Positions 9,235 to 16,041 of a stretch of DNA of 64,000 nucleotides are shown here, in pieces. This DNA is from Acidovorax sp. NO-1 (GTDB lineage Bacteria; Pseudomonadota; Gammaproteobacteria; Burkholderiales; Burkholderiaceae_C): the NCBI RefSeq assembly GCF_000238595.1, contig NZ_AGTS01000036.1, positions 1 through 64,000 of the forward strand. The letters run 5' to 3'. The translations under genes and the position numbers were made by a program. The notes under the pieces were generated by a model. The model was given only the letters and a program-made list of their open reading frames with translations, was not told the DNA's origin and ran no database searches. Within the stretch, counting starts at the first letter, position 1, and every line of letters begins with the position of its first letter.

Positions 9235-10083
9235 TCAACGGTTCCTCTGGTTCATGAAAACCAGCTTTTCAAACAGGCTCACGTCCTGTTCGTTTTTCAG
9301 CAGCGCGCCCACCAGCGGTGGCACGGCCACCTTGTTGTCAGCGCTTTGCAGGGCGCTCAAAGGGATGTCTTCGGCCACCAGCAGCTTGAGCCAGTCGATC
9401 AGCTCGCTGGTCGAAGGTTTTTTCTTCAGGCCCGGCAGGTTGCGCACGTCATAGAACGTTTTCATTGCCACGCCCAGCAGGTCGGCCTTGAGCGTGGGGA
9501 AGTGCACGTTGATGATCTGCCGCATCGTGTCGGCCTCGGGGAACTTGATGAAGTGGAAGAAGCAGCGGCGCAGGAAGGCGTCGGGCAGTTCCTTCTCGTT
9601 GTTGGAGGTGATGAACACCAGCGGCCGGTGCCTGGCCTTGATGAGCTCGCGCGTTTCGTAGCAGTAGAACTCCATGCGGTCGATCTCGCGCAGCAGGTCG
9701 TTCGGGAATTCGATGTCGGCCTTGTCGATCTCGTCGATCAGCAGCGCCACGGGCCGGTCGGCCGTGAAGGCCTGCCACAGCACGCCCTGGATGATGTAGT
9801 TGCGGATGTCCTTGACTTTTTCGCTGCCGCCTTCGAGCTGGCTGTCGCGCAGGCGGCTCACCGCGTCATACTCATACAGGCCCTGCTGTGCCTTGGTGGT
9901 GGACTTGATGTGCCACTGCAGCAGGGGCATGTCCAGGGCCTGCGCCACTTCCTCGGCCAGCATCGTCTTGCCCGTGCCGGGCTCGCCCTTGATCAGCAGG
10001 GGCCGCTGCAGCGTGATGGCAGCATTGACGGCGAGCATCAGGTCCTGGGTGGCGACGTAGTTCTGGGAGCCTTGGAATTTCAT
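9235..10083 (-). CDS. MoxR-family AAA+ ATPase
   Basis: About 282 residues. Walker A GEPGTGKT lies at 33-40, Walker B LLIDEIDKAD near 114-123, sensor region VFITSNNEKELPDAFLRRC with arginine fingers near 165-185, then a C-terminal lid. These AAA ATPases act with VWA-domain partners to assemble or activate protein complexes; the partner here is likely the VWA protein ending at 7410. I chose the ATG at 10083 (MKFQGSQNYV) because the upstream in-frame extension would overlap the divergent cytochrome gene. No strong ribosome site is visible. Confidence 0.9.
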   Translation of the reverse strand: MKFQGSQNYVATQDLMLAVNAAITLQRPLLIKGEPGTGKTMLAEEVAQALDMPLLQWHIKSTTKAQQGLYEYDAVSRLRDSQLEGGSEKVKDIRNYIIQGVLWQAFTADRPVALLIDEIDKADIEFPNDLLREIDRMEFYCYETRELIKARHRPLVFITSNNEKELPDAFLRRCFFHFIKFPEADTMRQIINVHFPTLKADLLGVAMKTFYDVRNLPGLKKKPSTSELIDWLKLLVAEDIPLSALQSADNKVAVPPLVGALLKNEQDVSLFEKLVFMNQRNR

Positions 10084-10108
10084 GGGGGAAAACACCGGAT
10101 CGTTGATG

Positions 10109-10137
10109 AATGGGCTTGACAGGGCGCTGGCTATAAT
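10109..10137 (+). promoter_or_regulatory. Candidate promoter for cytochrome c4
   Basis: A perfect TATAAT at 10132-10137 lies 52 bases before the cytochrome ATG. The hexamer at 17-base spacing is AATGGG, a poor -35. A TTGACA at 10116 is only 10 bases away and cannot be its partner. Confidence 0.35.
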
Positions 10138-10189
10138 CGGCGGTTGATCAGAGCCCAGAGCTGAACCTCCACGAGATTGTGCGCGCAAA

Positions 10190-10849
10190 ATGAACAAAAC
10201 GCTGACCACGCTATTTGCCCTGGCTGTCGCTTCCGTGACCGCCTTGTCCCACGCCCAGGAAGCCAAAGGCGACGTGGAAGCCGGCAAGCAAAAGATCGCC
10301 ATGTGCATCGGCTGCCACGGCATTCCGGGCTACCAGGCCAGCTTTCCTGAAGTGCACAAGGTGCCGATGATCTCGGGCCAGAGCGGCAAGTACATCGCCG
10401 CGGCGCTGGTGGCCTACCAGAAGGGTGATCGCAAGCACCCGACGATGCGCGGCATTGCCGAGACCCTGAGCGAGCAGGACATCGCCGACGTTTCGGCCTA
10501 TTACGAACAGCACGGCAAGTCGATCGAACTGGCGGCCAAGCCCAAGCGCGAACCCAGCGTGCAAGTGGCGGCGCTGCTGCAAAAGGGCGCCTGCGTGTCC
10601 TGCCACGGCGACAACTTCGCCAAGCCCATCGACCCCTCATACCCCAAGATTGCGGGCCAGCACGCCGACTACCTGTTCGTGGCGCTCAAGTCGTACAAGG
10701 TGGAAAAGAACAACAACCTGGGCCGCAGCAACGCCATCATGGCGGGCATTGCCAAGCAGTTCACCAATGCCGAACTGAAGGCGCTGGCGAACTACATCGG
10801 TGGCGTGGAAGGTGACCTGCAGGTCGTGCCCCAGTCGCGATTCAAGTGA
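10190..10849 (+). CDS. Cytochrome c4, periplasmic diheme
   Basis: About 219 residues with a Sec signal peptide cleaved near HAQ-EAKG (about residue 23). There are two CxxCH heme sites, CIGCH (39-43) and CVSCH (near residue 134), each followed by a distal Met region (MRGIAETL and MAGIAKQF), so two class-I cytochrome domains in tandem, the cytochrome c4 arrangement and length. It carries electrons in the periplasm to terminal oxidases; a caa3-type oxidase is encoded about 20 kb downstream. It stands alone between a divergent gene and a strong terminator. Confidence 0.92.
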   Translation: MNKTLTTLFALAVASVTALSHAQEAKGDVEAGKQKIAMCIGCHGIPGYQASFPEVHKVPMISGQSGKYIAAALVAYQKGDRKHPTMRGIAETLSEQDIADVSAYYEQHGKSIELAAKPKREPSVQVAALLQKGACVSCHGDNFAKPIDPSYPKIAGQHADYLFVALKSYKVEKNNNLGRSNAIMAGIAKQFTNAELKALANYIGGVEGDLQVVPQSRFK

Positions 10850-10893
10850 CCGCCCACCCTGCGACAGTCAGCGCACTCGGTACTGCATAAAAC

Positions 10894-10923
10894 AAGCCCG
10901 CTTCAGCGGGCTTTTTGTTTTTG
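10894..10923 (+). terminator. Intrinsic terminator after cytochrome c4
   Basis: An 8-bp stem AAGCCCGC/GCGGGCTT with a TTCA loop is followed by a T-rich tract. It ends four bases before the left end of the insertion sequence. Confidence 0.9.
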
Positions 10924-10926
10924 GGT

Positions 10927-10951
10927 TGACCCGTCCTACCCAGCGTTGACA
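10927..10951 (+). repeat. Left inverted repeat of the IS
   Basis: Begins TGACCCGTCC and ends AGCGTTGACA. It matches the reverse complement of 12234-12258 except for five central bases. Confidence 0.88.
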
Positions 10952-10979
10952 TGTGGACCCTTCACAAGGGAGATGTGTC

Positions 10980-11372
10980 ATGGAATCAGGCATCAAACGC
11001 ACGCAGCGCGACTACACACTGGCCTTTAAATTGGTGGTGGTAGAGCAGGTAGAAAAAGGCGAGCTCACCTATAAAGAGGCGCAGCGCAAGTACGGCATCC
11101 AGGGGCGCTCGACGGTGCTGGTGTGGCTGCGCAAGCACGGACGCCTGGGCTGGAGTCCTGCGGCATCATCTGCAGCCATGCCGCTAGACAAGACCAAAGG
11201 ACCGCTCACGCCCGAGCAGCAGATCAAGGCGCTGCAGGTGCAGCTCGAACAGGCGCAGGAGAAGGCCAAGCTGTTTGAAGCCGTCATCGATGTGCTGCGC
11301 AAGGACTACGGGGTGCGCGTCGTAAAAAAGCCTTTGGGCAAGTCCTCTCGCAAAACCTCGTCGCAGGGTTGA
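10980..11372 (+). CDS. IS3-family transposase OrfA
   Basis: About 130 residues: an N-terminal helix-turn-helix (YTLAFKLVVVEQVEKGELTY, then KYGIQGRSTVLVWLRKHG) that binds the IS ends, followed by a leucine-zipper-like coiled coil (about 75-105, EQQIKALQVQLEQAQEKA) for multimerisation. The ATG at 10980 has an AAGGGAG site nearby; a GTG at 10953 is in frame but inside the end region. Its stop overlaps the first codon of orfB, and the slippery run at 11324-11330 allows a -1 shift to make the OrfAB fusion. Confidence 0.9.
   Translation: MESGIKRTQRDYTLAFKLVVVEQVEKGELTYKEAQRKYGIQGRSTVLVWLRKHGRLGWSPAASSAAMPLDKTKGPLTPEQQIKALQVQLEQAQEKAKLFEAVIDVLRKDYGVRVVKKPLGKSSRKTSSQG
11324..11330 (+). promoter_or_regulatory. 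Programmed -1 frameshift site (A AAA AAG)
   Basis: In the orfA frame the codons are gtA AAA AAG, a perfect slippery heptamer. Slipping back one base enters the orfB frame, which is open from here on, so the OrfAB transposase can be made without reinitiation. Confidence 0.85.
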
Positions 11373-12205
11373 GCGTGAAGAGGGCTTGCCAGCATATGGG
11401 CCACAGCCGTCAGGCGTACTACCAGGGCAGGCGCCGCGAGGCCGATCGCCTGGCGAATGCGCAGGCGGTGGTGGAGCTGGTGCGCGAGCAGCGCATGCGT
11501 CAGCCACGCATAGGCACGCGCAAGCTGCACCACTTGCTGCAGGAGCCGCTGCAGCGCCAGGCAATAGCTCTGGGCCGCGATGCGATGTTCGACATCCTGC
11601 GCAACGCCAGGCTGCTGGTGGCGCCCCGGCGGGCGTACCACAAGACGACCGACAGCCACCACCGCTTCAGGCGCCATCCGAACCTGCTCAAAGCAGGGCC
11701 ACAGCAGATTCACGCCAGCGCCAGCGAACAGGTCTGGGTAGCAGACATCACCTACTTACCCACACACGGCAAGTTCGTCTATCTGAGCCTGGTTACGGAT
11801 GCGTACTCCAGGAAGATCGTCGGCTGGCACGTGCACGAGAGCCTGCAGACCGAAGAGGTAGCGCAGGCCATGAAGATGGCGCTATCGGGTCGGCGCACTC
11901 GCCAGCAACTGGTGCACCACTCCGACAGAGGCATCCAGTATTGCTCGACGTACTACCAGGCCCTGCACAAGCACCACGGCGTGACCTGCTCGATGACGGA
12001 CGGCTACGATTGCTATCAGAACGCACTGGCCGAGCGGGTCAACGGCATTCTGAAGACCGAATTTTTGTTGCAGCGCTCTGCGGATCTCGCCCAGGCCAGA
12101 CGCATGGTTGAGCAGTCGGTGCGCATCTACAACTGCGAGCGGCCACACCTATCGCTGAAAATGCAAACGCCCGATGCGGTGCATCGGGCGTCGTTGGCCG
12201 GATAG
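11369..12205 (+). CDS. IS3-family transposase OrfB (DDE integrase domain)
   Basis: About 278 residues counted from the TTG at 11369, though it is probably made mainly as an OrfAB fusion. An N-terminal HTH_21-like segment (RIGTRKLHHLL) precedes the integrase core. The catalytic triad is visible: D in VWVADITYLP, D in VHHSDRGIQYCS and E in NALAERVNGILKTEF, with a C-terminal YNCERPHLSL motif typical of IS3 elements. It catalyses strand cutting and transfer. The end of the gene carries two hairpins, the second with the stop codon in its loop. Confidence 0.93.
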   Translation: MSVKRACQHMGHSRQAYYQGRRREADRLANAQAVVELVREQRMRQPRIGTRKLHHLLQEPLQRQAIALGRDAMFDILRNARLLVAPRRAYHKTTDSHHRFRRHPNLLKAGPQQIHASASEQVWVADITYLPTHGKFVYLSLVTDAYSRKIVGWHVHESLQTEEVAQAMKMALSGRRTRQQLVHHSDRGIQYCSTYYQALHKHHGVTCSMTDGYDCYQNALAERVNGILKTEFLLQRSADLAQARRMVEQSVRIYNCERPHLSLKMQTPDAVHRASLAG

Positions 12206-12221
12206 TCCGGCTGGAGTTTTT
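12167..12221 (+). terminator. Double hairpin and T run at the end of orfB
   Basis: A perfect 11-bp stem with 3-base loop (12167-12191) is followed by a second stem GCCGGA/TCCGGC (12197-12211) whose 3-base loop is the orfB TAG stop. A TTTTT run lies at 12217-12221. It is plausibly a terminator for IS transcription. Confidence 0.6.
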
Positions 12222-12233
12222 AACCGTCCTGGG

Positions 12234-12258
12234 TGTCAACGCTATTCAGGACGGGTCA
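12234..12258 (-). repeat. Right inverted repeat of the IS
   Basis: Reverse complement begins TGACCCGTCC and ends AGCGTTGACA, pairing with 10927-10951. Confidence 0.88.
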
Positions 12259-12303
12259 GGCCTCCTCAGGGCTTGCGTACCAAGGGAGCGGTTCGCCGGT
12301 GAC

Positions 12304-12798
12304 TCAGCGACTCGCAGCCCAGGCCCCCAGGCCGAGGCAGATGCAGGCCGTGGCGGTCAGTTGCAGGCGCAGTGGCAGATACCACCTGGGCACCGGCGTG
12401 GTCCGCACCAGGCTGAAGTCCAGCACCAGGTGTGCAACAAATCCCAGGATGAGAATCAGCGCGCCCGCAGCGACGGGCAGCAGTGGAGTGGGCCATGCCA
12501 GCAGCGCCGGGACTACGCTCCACACATAGTGGATCGTGCGCTGCCGCGCTGGCATTTGCGGCGCGGTCATTGCAAAGCCCCAGTGCAAGGCGCCGACAAA
12601 GCTCAGGATCACGGCGCCGTAGGCAATCAGCGCGGGGCTCCACAGAGACCGGTGGTCGGGTGCCAGCAGGCTGGCTGCTGCCAGGGCCACGAATGGCACC
12701 AGGCCTCCGTACCCCGGCCAGGCGACAGCATGTGGCGTGGATTGCCCGGGCGAGTTGGCTGGGGGGCGGCTGGAAGTCGCTTTTCTGGACGGTTTCAT
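12304..12798 (-). CDS. DUF3429 family membrane protein
   Basis: About 164 residues: a polar, basic N-terminus, then about five hydrophobic segments from residue 33 on, including VPFVALAAASLLA, ALIAYGAVILSFVGALHWGFAM and a Trp-rich WPTPLLPVAAGALILILGF. The FxGALHWGFA pattern is typical of DUF3429, a bacterial inner-membrane family of unknown function. The ATG at 12798 has a GGAG site 8 bases upstream; an upstream in-frame start would add 8 residues. It ends 45 bases from the IS right end and reads toward it, so the IS did not interrupt it. Confidence 0.8.
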   Translation of the reverse strand: MKPSRKATSSRPPANSPGQSTPHAVAWPGYGGLVPFVALAAASLLAPDHRSLWSPALIAYGAVILSFVGALHWGFAMTAPQMPARQRTIHYVWSVVPALLAWPTPLLPVAAGALILILGFVAHLVLDFSLVRTTPVPRWYLPLRLQLTATACICLGLGAWAASR

Positions 12799-12831
12799 CG
12801 TGTTGTCTCCACGGTCAGGCACCGCGGCGGG

Positions 12832-13266
12832 TCAGTCGCGGGTGGCGCGCCGCTGAACGCAGGCGATGTAGGCATCGCCATCGGGCGGTCGGCCCGCGCG
12901 CTGGCTCTCCCACAGCATCTCGCCCAGGCAGTCCATGGTGGCGTGGTGGGCGTCGTGCAGCGAGTCGAGCCGGGCTGTCAGCAGCTCTACTGCCTGCCGG
13001 ATACCACGCGGCTGGTCGATGCTGCATTGTTCGCTGATGGACAGGTGCATCGACAGGTGCAAAAACGGGTTGGTCTGCCCCGGTGTTTCGTCGTAGTTAC
13101 GAGTGACGGCCGCATCGGCATCGGACAGGTCGGTGTGGTACTCGGGGTGCTCGGCGATCCACAGGCTCGCCAGCGTCTCGATGGCTTCCATGGGGGCGCC
13201 GCTCTGGGTCTTGGCGTGAACGCCGCACAGGAAGCGGCGCACATCGGCTTGGGAGGGGCTGAACAT
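12832..13266 (-). CDS. DUF1841 family protein
   Basis: About 144 residues, soluble. It shows the family pattern: FSPSQADVRRF at the start, the HPEYH motif, NPFLHLSMHLSISEQCSIDQPRGIR in the centre and HHATMDCLGEMLWESQRAGRPPDGDAYI at the end. DUF1841 is common in beta-proteobacteria and its function is unknown; the His-rich central motif might bind metal, which is speculation. It is encoded 33 bases upstream of the DUF3429 gene on the same strand, possibly one transcript. Confidence 0.85.
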   Translation of the reverse strand: MFSPSQADVRRFLCGVHAKTQSGAPMEAIETLASLWIAEHPEYHTDLSDADAAVTRNYDETPGQTNPFLHLSMHLSISEQCSIDQPRGIRQAVELLTARLDSLHDAHHATMDCLGEMLWESQRAGRPPDGDAYIACVQRRATRD

Positions 13267-13467
13267 GGGGCGTGAGGGTAGCACGCAGGGCAAGAGCCCG
13301 GAGCGCACAGGGGAAGGCCGGGCCCGATCGCCCTCGCTTGCTACATCGCGCCGGGGCGGCGTCCTACGCCGGCCCTGCGCTGGGGCACCTACATTGGGCT
13401 GGCGCAAAGGTCGGGAGCCGGGTCCACTTTGTCGCAGTCCTTAAAACCCGGCATGGGGAGAAGTTTC

Positions 13468-13689
13468 ATGAATGCAATGCGAATCGTCGGTGTGCTGTTG
13501 TTGGTGGTGGGGCTGGCCGGGTTTTTGACCGGTGGCTTCAGCTTTACCAAGGACACCACCCAGGCCAAGCTGGGCCCGCTGGAGCTCACCGTGAAGGAAA
13601 AAGAATCCGTCAACATCCCCCAGTGGATGAGCCTGGGCGCCATGGTGCTGGGTGGCGTGGTGCTGGTGCTGGGTTTTCGGAAAAACTGA
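13468..13689 (+). CDS. Small membrane protein with two hydrophobic segments (DUF3185-like)
   Basis: About 73 residues: an N-terminal helix (RIVGVLLLVVGLAGFLTGGF), a polar middle with many Lys/Glu/Thr (about 27-48), and a second helix (SLGAMVLGGVVLVLGF) ending in a basic tail. The ends are probably cytoplasmic with a short external loop. A GGGGAG ribosome site precedes the ATG at 13468 by seven bases. It stands alone between convergent and divergent neighbours. The family assignment is by overall pattern only and its function is unknown. Confidence 0.7.
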   Translation: MNAMRIVGVLLLVVGLAGFLTGGFSFTKDTTQAKLGPLELTVKEKESVNIPQWMSLGAMVLGGVVLVLGFRKN

Positions 13690-13728
13690 GGGCCGTGCCG
13701 GCTGGATGCGTCGCAGGCCAACGCATCT

Positions 13729-14529
13729 TCAGCCCCTGGGCGCGCCCATCATTCGCGAAATGCTCCGGGCCGCGCGCAGCAGCGCAGGCAGCAGGCTCTC
13801 CTGCATCATCGTCGCGCTCGTGCGGTTGGCCTGACCGCTGATGTTGAGCGCCGCCACCGTCTGCCCTGTGCGGTTGGTCAGCGGCGCAGCAATCGATATC
13901 AAACCCTCTTCCAGCTCCTGGTTCACCAGACTCCAGCCCTGCTGACGCGCGTGGCGGATGTGGGCCAGCAGCGCATCGCCATCGGTGGTGGTGTGCTCGG
14001 TAAACCGCTCCATGCGCAGGCCCTGCAGCCGGGCCTGCAGTTCATCATCCGGCAAGCCCGCCAGCAGCACACGGCCCATCGAGGTCCAGCACGCAGGCAG
14101 GCGCGAGCCCACGCCCAGCGTGGTGCGCATGATCTTGTGCGTGGGCACACGCAGTACATAGACGATGTCCAGGCCGTCCAGCACGGCGGCAGATGACGAC
14201 TCGCGCACCTCCTCCACCAGGTCTTCCATCACCGGCTCGGCCAGGTTCCACAGGGGCAGCGACGACAGGTACGCAAACCCCAGATCCAGGATGCGCGGGC
14301 TCAGGCGAAACAGCTTGCCGTCCGTCGCCACATAGCCCAGCGTCTGCAGCGTGAGCAGGATGCGGCGCGCGCCGGCGCGGGTCAGGCCAGTCTGCGCGGC
14401 CACTTCACTCAATGTCTGCTCCGGCGTGGCGGCGCTGAACGACCGGATCACCTCCAGCCCGCGCGCGAACGATTGCACATAGCTATCACTTGGCTTGTGG
14501 TCTTTGGTTTCTGTGGTTTGTGAATTCAT
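13729..14529 (-). CDS. IclR-family regulator of the beta-ketoadipate genes
   Basis: About 266 residues. An N-terminal winged helix-turn-helix (about 17-75, SFARGLEVIRSF...LSEVAAQTGLTRAGARRILLTL) is followed by the IclR effector domain with the conserved EEGLISIAAPL and NISGQANRTS motifs. It resembles PcaR/PcaU/PobR, which respond to pathway aromatics or beta-ketoadipate. It is divergent from pcaI with a 94-base gap holding GAACAA/TTGTTC repeats, so it very likely controls the pca genes, usually as an activator, and its own expression. The exact effector cannot be read from sequence. Confidence 0.88.
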   Translation of the reverse strand: MNSQTTETKDHKPSDSYVQSFARGLEVIRSFSAATPEQTLSEVAAQTGLTRAGARRILLTLQTLGYVATDGKLFRLSPRILDLGFAYLSSLPLWNLAEPVMEDLVEEVRESSSAAVLDGLDIVYVLRVPTHKIMRTTLGVGSRLPACWTSMGRVLLAGLPDDELQARLQGLRMERFTEHTTTDGDALLAHIRHARQQGWSLVNQELEEGLISIAAPLTNRTGQTVAALNISGQANRTSATMMQESLLPALLRAARSISRMMGAPRG

Positions 14530-14554
14530 ACGTATGCCAACTATAATTCTTTAA

Positions 14555-14583
14555 GCGAACAATTGTTCTATATACGAACAAAT
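14555..14583. promoter_or_regulatory. Candidate IclR/PcaR-type operator
   Basis: A perfect 12-base palindrome GAACAATTGTTC (14557-14568) is followed by a third half-site GAACAA (14576-14581), two helical turns after the first. PcaU and PobR operators are known to have this palindrome-plus-direct-repeat form. Confidence 0.6.
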
Positions 14584-14623
14584 TTTCAATAGAGACAACA
14601 ACAAGTTCCAAGAAAGCGTTGCA

Positions 14624-15325
14624 ATGATCAACAAACTGGCGGACTCGGTAGCCCAGGCCCTGCAAGGGGTGAAGGATGGTGCCACGGTGCTGATTGGCGG
14701 ATTTGGCACGGCCGGCATTCCTGGAGAGCTGATCGACGGCCTCATTGCCCAGGGCGCGCGTGACCTCACGGTGGTCAACAACAACGCAGGCAATGCGGAC
14801 CAGGGCTTGGCCGCGCTGCTCAAGGCCGGCCGCGTGCGCAAGATCATCTGCAGCTTTCCGCGCCAGGTCGACAGCTACGTGTTTGATGACCTGTACCGCA
14901 GTGGCAAGCTGGAGCTGGAACTGGTGCCGCAGGGCAATCTGGCCGAGCGCCTGCGCGCTGCGGGCGCGGGCATTGGCGCCTTCTTCTGCCCCACGGCGCA
15001 TGGCACGGAGCTGGCCGCAGGCAAGGAAACGCGCGAGATCAACGGCAAGCACTACGTGCTCGAGTACCCCATCCACGGCGACGTGGCCCTGATCAAGGCC
15101 GAAAAGGGCGACCGCTGGGGCAACCTCACCTACCGCATGTCGGCGCGCAATTTCGGCCCCGTGATGGCCACGGCCGCCAAGACCACGATTGCCACTGTGC
15201 ACGAGGTGGTCACCCTGGGCGCACTGGACCCTGAAGCCATCGTCACGCCCGGTATCTACGTGAGCCACGTGGTCAAGATCGACCGCGTTGCCACGCAGGC
15301 TGGCGGTTTCAAGAAATCGGCATGA
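14624..15325 (+). CDS. pcaI: 3-oxoadipate CoA-transferase subunit A
   Basis: About 233 residues, the alpha subunit of a type-I CoA-transferase: INKLADSVAQAL, then the Gly-rich IGGFGTAGIPGELI CoA loop (about 23-36), NNNAGNADQGLAALL, and GNLAERLRAAGAGIGAFF. With subunit B it moves CoA from succinyl-CoA to 3-oxoadipate, the step before thiolysis in aromatic degradation. The stop codon overlaps the next start (ATGA). The regulator upstream and thiolase downstream favour pcaI over acetoacetate CoA-transferase. Confidence 0.88.
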   Translation: MINKLADSVAQALQGVKDGATVLIGGFGTAGIPGELIDGLIAQGARDLTVVNNNAGNADQGLAALLKAGRVRKIICSFPRQVDSYVFDDLYRSGKLELELVPQGNLAERLRAAGAGIGAFFCPTAHGTELAAGKETREINGKHYVLEYPIHGDVALIKAEKGDRWGNLTYRMSARNFGPVMATAAKTTIATVHEVVTLGALDPEAIVTPGIYVSHVVKIDRVATQAGGFKKSA

Positions 15326-15354
15326 AATTGGCCACCAGCGCAGAAGGAATAAGC

Positions 15355-16005
15355 GTGAGCAGCTATCAAAAGCGTAGTAAAGACGAGTTGGCAAAACGTG
15401 TGGCGCAAGACATCCACGATGGCGCCTACGTCAACCTGGGCATCGGCCAGCCCACCCTGGTGGCCAACCACATCCCCGAGGGCCGCGAAGTCATCCTGCA
15501 AAGCGAGAACGGCATCCTGGGCATGGGCCCGGCGCCCGCGGCAGGTCTGGAGGACTACGACCTCATCAACGCGGGCAAGCAGCCCGTCACGCTGCTGCCC
15601 GGCGGCGCGTACTTCCACCACGCCGACAGCTTCGCGATGATGCGCGGCGGGCATCTGGACATCTGCGTGCTGGGTGCATTCCAGGTGAGCGCCACGGGCG
15701 ATCTGGCCAACTGGAGCACCGGCGAGCCCGGCGCCATCCCCGCCGTGGGCGGCGCGATGGACCTGGCCATCGGCGCCAAGCAGACCTGGGTGATGATGGA
15801 CCTGCTGACCAAGCAGGGCGCCAGCAAAATCGTCACGCAGTGCACCTACCCGCTCACCGGTGTCGCGTGCGTGAAACGCATCTACACCGACCTGTGCACA
15901 CTGGCCTGCACGCCCACCGGGCTGCAGCTCATCGACATGGTGCCCGGCCTCACGCTGGCCGAGCTGGAGCAGCTGGTGGGCCTGCCCATCCGCCCCGCAG
16001 CCTGA
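15355..16005 (+). CDS. pcaJ: 3-oxoadipate CoA-transferase subunit B
   Basis: About 216 residues, the beta subunit. SENGILGMGPAP carries the catalytic Glu that forms the glutamyl-CoA thioester; GGAYFHHADSFAMMRGGHLD and the closing LAELEQLVGLPI are typical. I chose GTG at 15355 (SSYQKRSKDELA) because AAGGAA lies five bases upstream and homologues begin here. An in-frame ATG at 15322 overlapping the pcaI stop would add 11 residues. It forms the heteromeric transferase with PcaI and is followed 36 bases on by pcaF. Confidence 0.87.
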   Translation: MSSYQKRSKDELAKRVAQDIHDGAYVNLGIGQPTLVANHIPEGREVILQSENGILGMGPAPAAGLEDYDLINAGKQPVTLLPGGAYFHHADSFAMMRGGHLDICVLGAFQVSATGDLANWSTGEPGAIPAVGGAMDLAIGAKQTWVMMDLLTKQGASKIVTQCTYPLTGVACVKRIYTDLCTLACTPTGLQLIDMVPGLTLAELEQLVGLPIRPAA

Positions 16006-16041
16006 CCGAATCCAACCCCCAAGAAACGAGGAGACAAAACC

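Larger units (their letters stand above)
10927..12258 (+). mobile_element. Complete IS3-family insertion sequence
   Basis: 1332 bp bounded by 25-base inverted repeats that match in 20 positions (outer TGACCCGTCC and inner AGCGTTGACA, with five mismatched bases between). It carries orfA and orfB in overlapping frames with an A AAA AAG slippery site, as in IS3 elements. Both genes look intact, so it may be active. The flanking triplets (ggt on the left, ggc on the right) differ, so no clean target duplication is evident. It lies between the cytochrome c4 terminator and a DUF3429 gene and breaks no recognisable gene. Confidence 0.9.

Noticed and set aside
10116-10137. TTGACA followed by TATAAT before cytochrome c4
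   Set aside because: The spacing is only 10 bases, so they cannot form one sigma-70 promoter; only the TATAAT is kept as a candidate.
13729-14529. IclR gene as a repressor of an IS or prophage
   Set aside because: Its divergent placement and operator-like repeats point to the pca genes.
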